Notes under the pieces: model-generated
Told to the model about the DNA's origin: nothing
Databases searched by the model: none
Seen by the model: only the letters and a program-made list of their open reading frames with translations
Translations under genes and position numbers: made by a program
From: Phoronis australis
Lineage: Eukaryota; Phoronida; Phoronidae
DNA: 64,000 bases
NCBI GenBank assembly: GCA_002633005.1
Contig: NMRA01000143.1
Span: forward strand, 463,206 to 527,205
Reading direction: 5' to 3'
Part shown: positions 47,474 through 57,575 of the stretch, piece after piece
Position numbering within the stretch: position 1 is the stretch's first letter
Layout: each line of letters starts with the position of its first letter

Positions 47474-50400
47474 CTAGAAAGAAACAGAAAGAATTACTAC
47501 GTGATAATACTAGTCACAACATTCAGAAATATATTGGAGATTTGTAATGAAATTACAAAACATAAAAGGATTTTGTTGGTTTAAGCTCTGGTCGAAGATG
47601 ATAGCTTCAAGACATCTATCTCATCCAATAATAAATAAATAATCCCAAAAACGCATGCTTTGACCGTAAAACCAATAGTGTCCCCTTAAATAAACTCCAA
47701 TAGGTAATTAGGTACTTACTAGATGGCTTAAATGTAGAAAATGCCTTTATACTATCGGAATAGGTCAACAATTGAAAACTGATGTAAGATTCTGACACGA
47801 TGTCACTGGATGCATTTCTACAAGTAAAACCATGGTTCTACCAGCACCATCAAGTAAATCCCAAGTTCCTATTTCTGCCTCACCAGAGATCTCCCTGACA
47901 TCAGTCCAATAAAATCTCACCTGAGTCAGCACTACTATCCACGTGTATATACTAAAGCCTTTGAAGAAGCTGCCCGATTCGGAGTCCCACTCCTGATGCA
48001 GGTAGGCGGCACTGTTGAACAGAACGCCAAATGAGTACAAGATGAGGTTCTGAAGATGGATGGAAGACTGAAATGCAGAACACGTTGATACAGTGAGACA
48101 TGGTTGGGCGACTGTCAATGGATTTTAAAATGTTGAACAGCCCAACAACAAGTTGGGAAGTTTACCCCTGGTAGCCAATATCTTACACGACTGATTAACT
48201 CCATTCTGGCATTCATGGTTGGAGGGCCTGCACTCTTTTGTTCGATAATTGCTTTAATCTCCAATAAGATCGTATATATACCCTGACTGAATTGTCCTGT
48301 TAAAAATAAAAGTTAAGTTGTAACTTATTTGAACATAAACCAATAGCATTTCTGAAATCTTTGTCAAATGGTGATCATGTTTTTGAATCGCCAAAATCGG
48401 AGTTTGGCTGTTCATACATGGTCTGTAATAAGCCTGGTAGATAAGTAGTCTGCTTGTTGTCATAACAAACAAAAGACTGTGCTTGGCAGTTAACAAAGAA
48501 GCTAGATGTTATCACATGCTCACAACCCTCTACATCTGGTAAAGTCACTGGATGGAAAAACGCCGTCATGGAGGCTTGAAGATTGATGATACACTTCCGT
48601 GTCATCAATAGAGGAGTTTCTTCCAAAGATTTCCAAAAGAATCCTACCATGGCTACTCTTCATCATGAGAGAAAAAAGGTTCTAAAAAGCCTCATGGGAA
48701 CCTATTCAGCATCCTCGTACATGTCTGCAGAATTATTGTAAGTACTTCAAGCACAGTACAGGACATGACAAGTAAAGTGCAGTTAGACAAAAGTAATCAA
48801 ATACAGTACAAGATAAAAGTAACCAGACAAAACACTGTTTTCCCATCATGATGGTTAATTCTGTTGACCGCAAAATTTACTGGCAATAACTAATAAGGTG
48901 GCAAAATCCAAATTACAAAATGATGAAGCCATCTTGCCACTCTACTCTCGTGATAAATTCAGCTTCCGCCCTGCCGTTATGACGAGGAATTCCAAGACAC
49001 TTTGACTGAATACGTTTGGTTTGTACTGTAACAACTTTCAATTTTACCTGATAATGTTTCTTCAGTATATATTCTGTGTAGACTCCAGCCAGACCAGAAA
49101 TTAGACAGTATAATGTAATCATGGTTATCCCAGTAGCTGTGATGTGAATGTAAGAGCTTGTGTCCACACCTGGTGACATCATCTTCTGAAGGCCTCCGTA
49201 GCTGAAGACGCAAACAATGAAGCCTAATCAAGTTCAGCAAAGACACTATTAAAGAGAGATGAATTGTGGGTGTATAGTTGACGTACTGTTACAAATGTGA
49301 GTAGGTGAATTACTTATCATAAATTATGTTGTTTAGATGAGGTAACGTTTAAACTGTTAGATTTTGGAGGAGCCATCAATGTCAAAATATCTCAAAAATG
49401 GCTAATGCGATTTGAATGAAACATTCAGACATCACATCTGATGCAAAGTATTACTCTCTTGCATAAGAATTAAAATTGAGACTTTTATGAATTTCATGAC
49501 AAAATCAAACAGTGTGTTACATGAAAACAAAGAGATTAGTTAGAAACTGTGACAACAATTTTGAAATTTTCATTCAAATCAAAAGAAATTCAACCAATGA
49601 CATCCATGTTGTTGCTTTCCAGAGAATGGAGGTCTCTTTTTTGCTATTTTTAACTAATTGTAAATAGAAATGGTCAGCTGACCCAGTCACAGGCAGATTG
49701 GTATTAAATTTGAAATAAAATTCTACACACTTTCTACTGTTTGAAGCTATCCACTAAAGTTACATCATTTCTAAAATCTATTGGTCCGTTTACTTCAACC
49801 TTTAGCATATTGACATTGGCCAGATGTTTCACGAGTAGCAGAGCAACGGGCAACAGGACATGCAGTGCAATAACACGGGCGGCGCAGCACTATAGCCCCC
49901 CCAGCCCCCTATGGCGCACTGCCCATGAATAACACCTAGCAAAACAGCATGACTAGCTGAACCAAAAGAAAGATGAATGAAGTCATGAGGGTACATGACA
50001 GTGTCTTCTGTCAGCCCAGAAAACAAGCCATCTACTGACACATGGCTAACACTTCTAGGAAGATCCAGTTTGAGTCTAATACTGGAATAAAAACTTACAA
50101 AAATTAACGACGTTGCATCCGCATCTTACGGACTTCAGCTTGGCTTGTGACGTTATCGTTATTCTGGCCAATTGGTGGCGTTTTGACCAGACGGCGCGGC
50201 ATTGACGTCAGAACACCATCAATGCCGTGCCGTCAAGCCAAAACGCCACCAATTGGCTATTTGTACCATAACATCCAATTTAATTCCCTACCTGTTACTG
50301 ACTCCTGCCAATGCCAACAAAAACAAGGCCAACCACTGAATAGGTCTGATCGGTCTGAAACAATAGTTTAAAATAAACACGGCACACATCAAATTGTGAA

Positions 50401-53400
50401 ATATAGGATTATGACACTGAACTTGTATATACAATTGAAATAGCTACTGCAAAATGCTCAATCAAACTTTTAATGATGCTAGGTCAAAACTTGACAAATT
50501 GTACTCATCAAGTCTTTGAGAAAATATGCATTTCCCTGCTCCTAACTATGCTAATGTATAGCAAAAACTAAACGACAATGTTATTTGAACATCATCTAAC
50601 CTAAACAAAGTACAGTAAGTTGTATTCATTGACAACTTTTAAATGTGAAAACAAAACAAAAAATCTGCAAATAGGTAACCTTTGCACCAAAAAGGGCTCA
50701 CATAGCCCACATCGTGCAGTCTTATTCCCAAACACCACGTCACGATACTTACTGGACATGGTTGAGTGATTCTTAAAACATTTGGCAATTCTCAACCTAT
50801 TTCATATTTGCATCGTCGGTATATGTTGTGTCTCTAACTAATTTGACCAAGCAATCACAGAGATAAAGAATTGGCGTGCAAGTTCCATTTTAAATGGGTA
50901 GCGCACTGGGTAAGTTGTGATAAGACAACATTGTGTGATTTACAGAAAAAATGAAGACAACGTAAATGAGAATAATATGCATTCATGCTGCAACATGCTA
51001 AGACTGATATACCGATGTAGTAACTAGAGTGGCAGTTCTAGGAGTTAGCCCCCCTGTGATGGAAAAGGCACAAGCTCTTCCAGTGGTGGACCCCACAGTC
51101 AAAAATAATAGTCCCAGCAAACTGGTTCGCTGCTTAGTTTTCTTACAAACAGCACGATCATTAACAAGTCAGCGTAACATTAACAGTACTTAATATGTAC
51201 TTCTACACTTTCTACAAAATTAATAGTTAACGTCGCATTTTTCTATAACTCCCAATGAAAATAAAGGAAACCACGCAACACAAACCACGATAAAATAGAC
51301 TTAAATTTTCTTATAGACTTTATTTTTATTAAAAAAAGTTTTGACAAAATAAAGTATTCATTTGTCGGCCATATTGCGTGCAAAATAAGCAAAGCATTAC
51401 CATACTCTTGTTGCTCCAGTGGAGCTTACTTACCTGTTTTAACAGGTAAGTAAATAATGACCCTGTACACGAAGGCTGTGGACATCCAGTGGAGCTTGCT
51501 TGCCTGTTAATTTTGAGTTTGTACAGAAATGCTGTGGACATCCAATGGAGCTTACTGACCTCTTAATTATGAGCCTGTACAGAAATGCTGTGGACATCCA
51601 ATGGAGCTTACTGACCTCTTAATCATGAGCCTGTACAGAAATGATGTGGACAGAACCTGTACAGAAATGCTGTGGACATCCAATGGAGCTTACTGACCTC
51701 TTATTTATGAACCTGTACAGAAATGCTGTGGACATCCAATGGAGCTTACTGACCTCTTAATTATGACCCTGTACAGAAAGGCTGTGGACATCCAATGGAG
51801 CTTGCTTACCTCTTAATTATGAGTCTGTACAGAAAGGCTGTGGATAATATCTTCAAATTACTTAACACCTGAAAATAAACGAGTATTGACAGAGTGTTTC
51901 TTTTTAAGATCATTAAAGATGTTGTAACGAGAACACTTGAATAAGGTCATTCCATTTTTGTTTAAAATGAATAAATCCACTATTAAAACATCCATTACAT
52001 TGTGTGTGTTTCAGCACTGCTATTGGCTTGTATCTTAGTGGATCGCAACACTTTGTTACAAATTCTTGTAACCATGTGTGATTTTACTTATGCCTAGCGA
52101 TGAGACAAGACCAGTCTTAAAATACAGCAGTCATTTTGATCCACTCCAAGCCTTTCAATCTCAAAAATGCTTCATGGTATACATGAAAGGCAGAACAAAC
52201 CAAAAATAAGCCACATAAACACTGAGATTTCAAAATCTTTGATCAACATGAACAGCAGTCGAGTTTGAAAAAGCAAACCAATCTGAAGTAAATGCAAGAT
52301 TGGTGACAGCGGTTGTAGTAAAAAAAATCTGAATGCAACATGAAGGAGATTTTGAAGCAGATTACGTAAAAAGATGAGGGTTTTGAGACAGCTGATTCCT
52401 TAACAAGATATGGTAGTTCAACATGTAAAATCCATACAAATAATGTTTAGACAAATCTAGTCAGTATCTGTTCAACATCAGGTTGAAAGATTTTATCTAC
52501 AGCGCTGCTGTCACGGTTCAAATGCATTGTGGGAGGATTGTCAACTCGTAACATCGTGACATCACAGACAATTTGTGGACCTTGAACATGATTTTCATTG
52601 AGGTTCTTAGATTTATTCAGTGTGTTTGGATGGTGCGTCTCTAGATAATTTTTTGTGTGAAAGAGTTTGCTGATCTAGGTATTTTGAGGCAGCCTTTCAA
52701 TCTCTAACTTTCTTACATTTTAAAAGTTAGCTTTAACAATCTCACATTTCCAATTTTCTAGTAACCAGTGAAGAAATTACTATCTCATGCAAAACTATCA
52801 CCTGACCAGTCACATGACTCACGTGACCAGTCACATGACTCACCTGATAAGTGGCTGGGTCCATGTGAAGCTGCATGTGCACTGCAATATTATTGTTGAA
52901 GCAGTAGAGAAGTGCGGGCAATGTGAATGGCAAGGCAAAGCGCAGAGAGAGACGCCTTATGGAGGAGACGCCAAACTCTGGCAAGTAGAGGACAAGCGAG
53001 ACCATCAGCTGGAACCAGATTTGATGATAAATATCAGAAAGTGAATATCGCATGACAAAACTTAAATTAATAATTGATTGTAACTAATGAGCCCGGGTAA
53101 TCAGCCCCTCCACAGGTTCTGGTTATAACAGCCGCAATGCAGAAGTGGAGATTTCACAGCAAACTGAGAAAAAAATAGCATGTTGCTTGGCAAGAGAACG
53201 AAACCTGGTTCAACTAAGAATCATACTCATGACCCAGCAGATAGGAGACCAGCATGCTCCCCACCTACCACCTTTAGTTACTAAAGTCGATTGCAAAACA
53301 CACCATCATAAGAAGTTTTTTCCTTCACAGAACTTAAATGTGAGCATGTTCTCCGATGTACAATGTGATCAACATATTTCTTACTTTTATTTACAAACAC

Positions 53401-56400
53401 ACACTCACAATATCAGGACAGCCACCCTGCCTCGCTATAGAACTCCACAATATTAGTGTCTCAAGAAAAATAGATTCAGAGAACAGAAAGCTCCTTGTAA
53501 GAAAAAAACTGCTGTTCAAGAAACAATATTGTGTTCATCAGAACAGAAATGTGGTGTGTGAGAAATTGTTCATGAAGAAGATCAATGTTTGCGATCCTGT
53601 CCGACATGTAGTTAAAGAAAAGAGCGACTGCCTGGAGTGTCAAATATATACTGTTATCCCATGTCAATCAACTCCAATACAACTTTCTTTACATTTCACT
53701 TAAAGTTAGCAACAAATCCTCCAGAAAACAGTTGCACTCAAAATCATGTACGATCACACCTGAATAATGTTGTCTAATCATTTAAAAAGAATTCCCTTTC
53801 ATTTGGCCATTATGTTGAATATTTTTCAATACCTTTATAATTAATCAAATATTTACTCATTCAAACTGACCTTGCACAGCTCCATCATGAGGACGAGAGA
53901 TGATGAGTTGAAGGGTATCTGACCATCGACTTCACACAAATGTACCAGCACCGTGTATGAGCCATAAAATACGGTGCTGAAATAACAAGGCTACAGACAT
54001 TGAACATGTTTATGACTTCACGTAGATATACCAGCAATGCGTAACATTTATATTCAAGTTTCAAGGAAAAATTTTTTTTGAAATGCAGCGGCTCTGGAGA
54101 AGAACGATCTTTACTTAGACGCCATTTTCGAAATGCTTAGGTACTATTTGATGAAGTTCACAGGATCGAAAGAAAATTTTTGAGAGATAGAGCTGACCTT
54201 ATAGAATCTCTAAATTTTAATAACACAACAGAATTTTGTAGTATATTAAGAATTTGGGCCCCTACTTTAGAAAGAGAGAACCCATGCAGGTATACAATGA
54301 TACTGGAAACCTTATTACCAATAACCAATGTTTTTTTATAAATGGAAAAACGGGTATGAATCCTTAAACAATGGACCAACTGTAAATAATTTTGACCGGG
54401 AATTTTATGCCGATATGCTTCTCAAAAAACCTGATCTTGAGTCATTATGTAATCATGACTTTGATGAAAACAGTACTTTGAATAAAAATACTACTCACGA
54501 TGAAGTAAAGCGGGTAATGATGAAATCTAAATATACTAAAGCAGTAGGAATAGATCAAATATGTTACGAAGTATGTAAAATTGATACCGCTATTTACCGT
54601 TTGACTGCTTTGTTCTAAATGGTTTTCGTTACGACATGTTTCCTGGTCTATGAGCTAAATCCGTTATTATGCCAAATACCAAGGGGTCAGAGAGACTCGT
54701 GCGTCCCGCTGAGTTACAGAGGTATCAGCTTGTTGTCCAATGTATACAAGTATAATAGTAGTGTAATGAACAATAGACTGGTTGAGTACACGGAAGAAAA
54801 TGGACTCCTTGTTGATGAGCAGAATGGCTTTCGTCGCCACGGTGACAGAGCATGTGTTGATCATGTCTTTGTTTTGATCTCTGTTATTTGTAACCGCTTG
54901 AATAACAAACAATCCACATTTAAGACTTTTATTGATATGCAAAAAGCCTTTGACTGGGTTGATAGAAATAGTTTACTTTTTAAAATGCTGGATCTGAAGA
55001 TAGTTGAAGTTTTATGAATCGGTTAAAAATATGTTCGCCGAAACTCAATCCTGTGTTAAAATTAATAATACCATTACTGACTGGTTTTATACACCGTGTG
55101 GGGTCAAACAAGGAAATGTTTTACCATGTACTCTTTTTGCACTGAATTGGCAACGAAATTAAAACAGTCAAATTTAGGAATTCCTATTGGTGCTGATAAT
55201 GTTTCATCTTTGTTTTATGCGGATGATATAGTGGTACTTCCCGAGAGCGAAGAAAATTTACAGGGTTTATTGAATATAGTTGCCAAATGGTGCTCTAAAT
55301 GGAGGCTAATTGTCAATCAGGAGAAAACCACTACAGATCCGAGCTTGTCTCTTGTAGTCTATATCCCTTTCGGTTGGGTCGACTAGACCTAGACTATGTA
55401 CCCAATTATAAATATTTAGGCATAATTTTAAATGAACATTTGAAGTTTTCTGAAACTACTAAAACTCTGTCCGAAACTGCCAGCTTTGGGCGCTTTAATC
55501 AATAAATTTAAAAAGAATAAAAATATGAGGTACAGAGCCTTCTCTACATTATTCAATGCTTGTGTTGTGCCTGTAAGAGATTATTGTGTAGGTGGCTCTA
55601 GTCTACAGGATTATGATGTCATTCAGAATAGAGCAGCACAATTTTTCTTGGGCGTTCAAAAATTTGTTCCTAATCATGCGGTTATGGGTGACATGGTGTG
55701 GGAATTCCACAATGTAAGTTGACCTTTTGACAATGTGGAATCGTGCTATTAATTTCGAGGAAGATAGACTAACATATCGAATATTTTGGTGGGACTACAC
55801 AACCTGTACTAATAATTGGTCTTCTGAAGTTCTGAACATTATTGAAGAGCTGGGGATTTCGAATCATTTTCATAATTTACGTTCAGTTAATCTCTCTCAC
55901 TGTAAGACTATTTTGTATGATTTGTCTTGCAATAGGTGGTTGTTTGAATGCCGTTTGAAACCAAAGTTAAGAACCTATGTTTGGAAGAATGTTTTTAAAA
56001 TTTGAGACTAATGTGCAGTTAGACCTGACTCGGCCTAGGTAGGTCAATTCTTGCTCAAATAAGAACCGGAACCCTACAGCTATTAATTGAGGTTGGGCGT
56101 TTTCATTCTCTGGAACTTGATGATAGAATTTGCTGTCTTTGTCACACTGGTCATGTCAAAACTGAAGTATATTTTCTGTTTGAGTGTCCGTTTTTCTTAG
56201 AGGTCAGATACACTCTTAACTCTCAAGTTGAGATTAAATATTCACGATTTCGTGCAGAAAGCAGTAAAAGTAAATTACAACTATGCAAAAAGATGTTATC
56301 AGAAAAACTCCAGTCTTCATAAAAAATATTTTTGAGATAGGTAAAAGATCACTCTTATCTTTTTGGTCCTCTTGCAATGCTTGTACACTTGTTTTTTTCA

Positions 56401-57363
56401 TTTTGTTTTGATGTATCTAAAGTGACTTATAAGCTCCGTGGTGGCGGGCTGGGTGTTCCTGTTTTGTTGCGTATTAATTGTTTGAACACGTCACCATAAC
56501 ATAAAATTACTTACTTACTTACATATAGTGTTCTGCACAATTCAAAACCCCAAAAGTCAACAAACACACCGGAAATGCATGGCAGGTGACATTCTCTGTA
56601 GTGCAACAGTGCAGCTATTTTAAGTGCACATGAACCTCAGTATTGCCAATGCAGGAGGACTAGTCCTTTGTTTAGAATACTTTATGTCCACTACAGGCGT
56701 TGTATGTACGCTTAGGACATTTCCAGAGTGTATTGTAATTGTGGCCTACTTGCGCTCCTAGGTAATTGTTTATTGGCTAAGTATATGTTACAATTTCAAG
56801 AGTACCGTTAGATGGTTTTTAGCTTGAGCAGTCATCTGTAGTGCTCGTTTCCAATATTGGTTCTCGTCATGTAGTAAATGCACTTTAGAGGTATTATTAG
56901 CTGGGCCCGCGGAAAACTCCCAGTAAGTAATTTTAGTTAATGCTTTATGTTTATCTTATTCATGTACGTCTGTTTGATTATATACCTGTAGTGTTTCATT
57001 GTTAACCTGTAATGACTGCTTTGTGGTGGTTTAATTTTTGTAGAGTGCGGGTTCAAGCCCCGTGTCCTATCAGTTATCAATGTATGTAAACAGTAATGCA
57101 CAGCAACACAGAAAAAAGGTGTATGGTCAATTTTTGTTTAAAAACTGATGACAACTTATAGATCAAAATCTTTTATTCACATGCGATTGTCTGGCCTTAT
57201 ATCAAACAGAAAAATGACAATTTTAGCAATTATTTATTTCCAATGTCTACATTGTAATATAACTACCAAATGAATTCACTTACAGGATTACTGTCATTAG
57301 GAACCAACAGAGTTGATTGACAGGCCTGGTGGGTGTGACTGCTTTTATATTCTCTTTAGGCAT
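47282..57363 (-). CDS. SLC35A4: SLC35A4, nucleotide-sugar transporter family, 8 coding exons
   Basis: Eight minus-strand exons (57363-57284, 53976-53871, 53008-52844, 51868-51810, 50354-50292, 49201-49048, 48067-47921, 47473-47282) join in phase into a 321-residue protein; human SLC35A4 is 324 aa. Diagnostic segments include ALLYCFNNNIAVHMQLHMDP, TYQVLSNLKI, LYCLISGLAGVYTE, LQNLILYSFGVLFN and SAIMKHASNIARLFVISC. These mark a multi-pass (about ten helices) carrier of the SLC35A family, normally in Golgi or related membranes. The exact substrate of SLC35A4 is not settled; it has been linked to CDP-ribitol and UDP-sugars. The start has an excellent context (GTCACCATG). The vertebrate coding region is, as I recall, intronless, so the exon structure here is notable. 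Intron 1 hosts a LINE relic, and introns 3 and 4 begin with tandemly repeated donors. Confidence 0.96.
47474..47920 (-). other. SLC35A4 intron 7, nothing recognised
   Basis: This short intron has no recognised repeat. Confidence 0.5.
47921..48067 (-). CDS. SLC35A4: SLC35A4 exon 7
   Basis: It encodes SSIHLQNLILYSFGVLFNSA, AYLHQEWDSESGSFFKGFSI and YTWIVVLTQ. LQNL-LY-FGVL-N is strongly conserved with human. Phase 0 at both ends; acceptor CATTTCAG, donor GTGAGA. Confidence 0.95.
48068..49047 (-). other. SLC35A4 intron 6
   Basis: It carries the second copy of the 59-bp dispersed repeat at 48139-48198, just upstream of exon 7. The rest is unrecognised. Confidence 0.6.
49048..49201 (-). CDS. SLC35A4: SLC35A4 exon 6
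   Basis: It encodes YGGLQKMMSPGVDTSSYIHI, TATGITMITLYCLISGLAGV and YTEYILKKHYQ. LYCLISGL-VYTE is nearly identical to human. The first base completes a Ser codon with exon 5. Confidence 0.96.
49202..50291 (-). other. SLC35A4 intron 5, with hairpin element
   Basis: It contains the GC-rich repeat copy at 49876-49927 and the MITE half with a 91-bp hairpin at 50068-50257. Nothing else is recognised. Confidence 0.6.
50068..50257. mobile_element. MITE half-copy ending in a 91-bp hairpin
   Basis: The left end, GTTTGAGTCTAATACTGGAA, matches the TIR of the 44605-45028 element. Positions 50167-50257 fold into a long imperfect hairpin: GCCAATTGGTGGCGTTTTG pairs with CAAAACGCCACCAATTGGC, and inner ACGGC/GCCGT and CGGCATTG/CAATGCCG also pair. 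It ends 34 bases from the exon 5 donor. Confidence 0.85.
50292..50354 (-). CDS. SLC35A4: SLC35A4 exon 5
   Basis: This 63-nt exon encodes PIRPIQWLALFLLALAGVSN, between TTTCAG and GTAGGG. It fits human LSVRQGLALLLLMAAGACYA. One base in and two bases out join exon 4 and exon 6 correctly. Confidence 0.93.
50355..51809 (-). other. SLC35A4 intron 4, with repeated donors
   Basis: The intron begins with the 56-bp array (51475-51845) and ends after the dispersed repeat at 50575-50890. About 50900-51400 shows nothing recognisable. Confidence 0.65.
50575..50890 (+). repeat. Dispersed repeat, uninterrupted copy
   Basis: It matches the flanks of the MITE at 44605-45028 (see 44470-45270), with shared TTGTATTCATTGACAACTTT, GGTAACCTTTG, CACGTCACGATACTTACTGG and CAAGCAATCACAGAGATAA. 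Confidence 0.75.
51475..51845 (-). repeat. 56-bp tandem array repeating the exon 4 donor
   Basis: GCTGTGGACATCCAATGGAG units start (+ coordinates) at 51475, 51531, 51587, 51643 (truncated to 26 bp), 51669, 51725, 51781 and 51837. On the minus strand each unit reads TCCACAGC, TTTCTGTACAG, a CTCATAATTAAGAG-like segment and a 5' splice site, so the 3' half of exon 4 and its donor are repeated into intron 4. Donor-like sequences are GTAAGC (true), GTCAGT (several), GCAAGC and a final perfect CAG|GTAAGT. Confidence 0.92.
51810..51868 (-). CDS. SLC35A4: SLC35A4 exon 4
   Basis: This 59-nt exon encodes VLSNLKILSTAFLYRLIIK and two bases of Arg, matching human VLSNLKIGSTAVLYCLCLRH. The acceptor is TTATTTTCAG and the donor AG|GTAAGC. 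Its 3' part is the founder of the adjacent 56-bp array. Confidence 0.95.
51869..52843 (-). other. SLC35A4 intron 3
   Basis: It opens with the 21-bp repeat of the donor (52801-52843). No other repeats or genes are recognised. Confidence 0.55.
52801..52843 (-). repeat. 21-bp tandem repeat of the exon 3 donor
   Basis: On the minus strand GTGAGTCATGTGACTGGTCA occurs at 52843 and again at 52822, followed by GTGATA at 52801. The step is 21 nt and the frame stays open (VSHVTGH, VSHVTGQ). Confidence 0.9.
52844..53008 (-). CDS. SLC35A4: SLC35A4 exon 3
   Basis: It encodes LMVSLVLYLPEFGVSSIRRL, SLRFALPFTLPALLYCFNNN and IAVHMQLHMDPATYQ. ALLY-NNN-V-MQ-MDP-TYQ is the strongest family signature. Phase 0 at both ends. 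Confidence 0.97.
53009..53870 (-). other. SLC35A4 intron 2, nothing recognised
   Basis: No known element was recognised; + strand open frames here lack any family resemblance. Confidence 0.5.
53871..53976 (-). CDS. SLC35A4: SLC35A4 exon 2
   Basis: It encodes TVFYGSYTVLVHLCEVDGQI and PFNSSSLVLMMELCK, matching human AMYGAHAPLLALCHVDGRVP and the ELTK motif. The acceptor is TTATTTCAG and the donor GTCAGT. Confidence 0.95.
54080..56524 (+). mobile_element. Decayed non-LTR retrotransposon (LINE) in SLC35A4 intron 1
   Basis: Reverse transcriptase motifs appear in order on +: LSYRGISLLSNVYK (about 54701-54742), EQNGFRRHGDRA, TFIDMQKAFDWVDR (motif A, about 54926-54967), GVKQGNVLP (motif B), SLFYADDIVVLPES (motif C, catalytic YADD, about 55208-55249) and WRLIVNQEKT. 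A C-terminal CCLCHTGHVKTEVYFLFECP (about 56127-56190) resembles the cysteine/histidine finger after many LINE RT domains. In-frame stops and frame changes break it into at least five pieces; the endonuclease end is missing. A (TTAC)n run at about 56506-56521 is probably the 3' tail. The clade is not assigned. Confidence 0.9.
57284..57363 (-). CDS. SLC35A4: SLC35A4 exon 1 (start codon exon)
   Basis: It encodes MPKENIKAVTPTRPVNQLCW then FLMTVI and two bases of Leu, ending at GTAAGT; phase and the WFLM-TVIL hydrophobic start fit human WTLMLLLSTAMYG. The exon probably extends upstream into 5' UTR, with possible acceptors CTCAG (ending 57370) or TTTCCAG (ending 57391). Confidence 0.88.
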
Positions 57364-57402
57364 GGTGACCTGAGTGAGGCCGTTTCTCTCCTGGAAACGT
57401 GT

Positions 57403-57575
57403 CAGTAGAAGCACAGTTAACACACAGACCTATGTATCAGTAGAGGCACAATTAACACACAGACCTATGTATCAGTAGAGGCACAATTAACACACAGACC
57501 TATGTATCAGTAGAGGCACAATTAACACACAGATCTATGTGTCAGTAGAGACACAATCAACACACAGACCTATCC
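57403..57575. repeat. 35-bp minisatellite, 5 copies
   Basis: CAGTAGAGGCACAATTAACA units of 35 bp run from 57403, ending in a partial copy. It starts 12 bases from the possible TTTCCAG acceptor of the SLC35A4 start exon. Confidence 0.93.

Noticed and set aside
57403-57575. CRISPR-like array
   Set aside because: Units are contiguous 35-bp copies without spacers, in a eukaryotic intron/UTR setting; it is a minisatellite.
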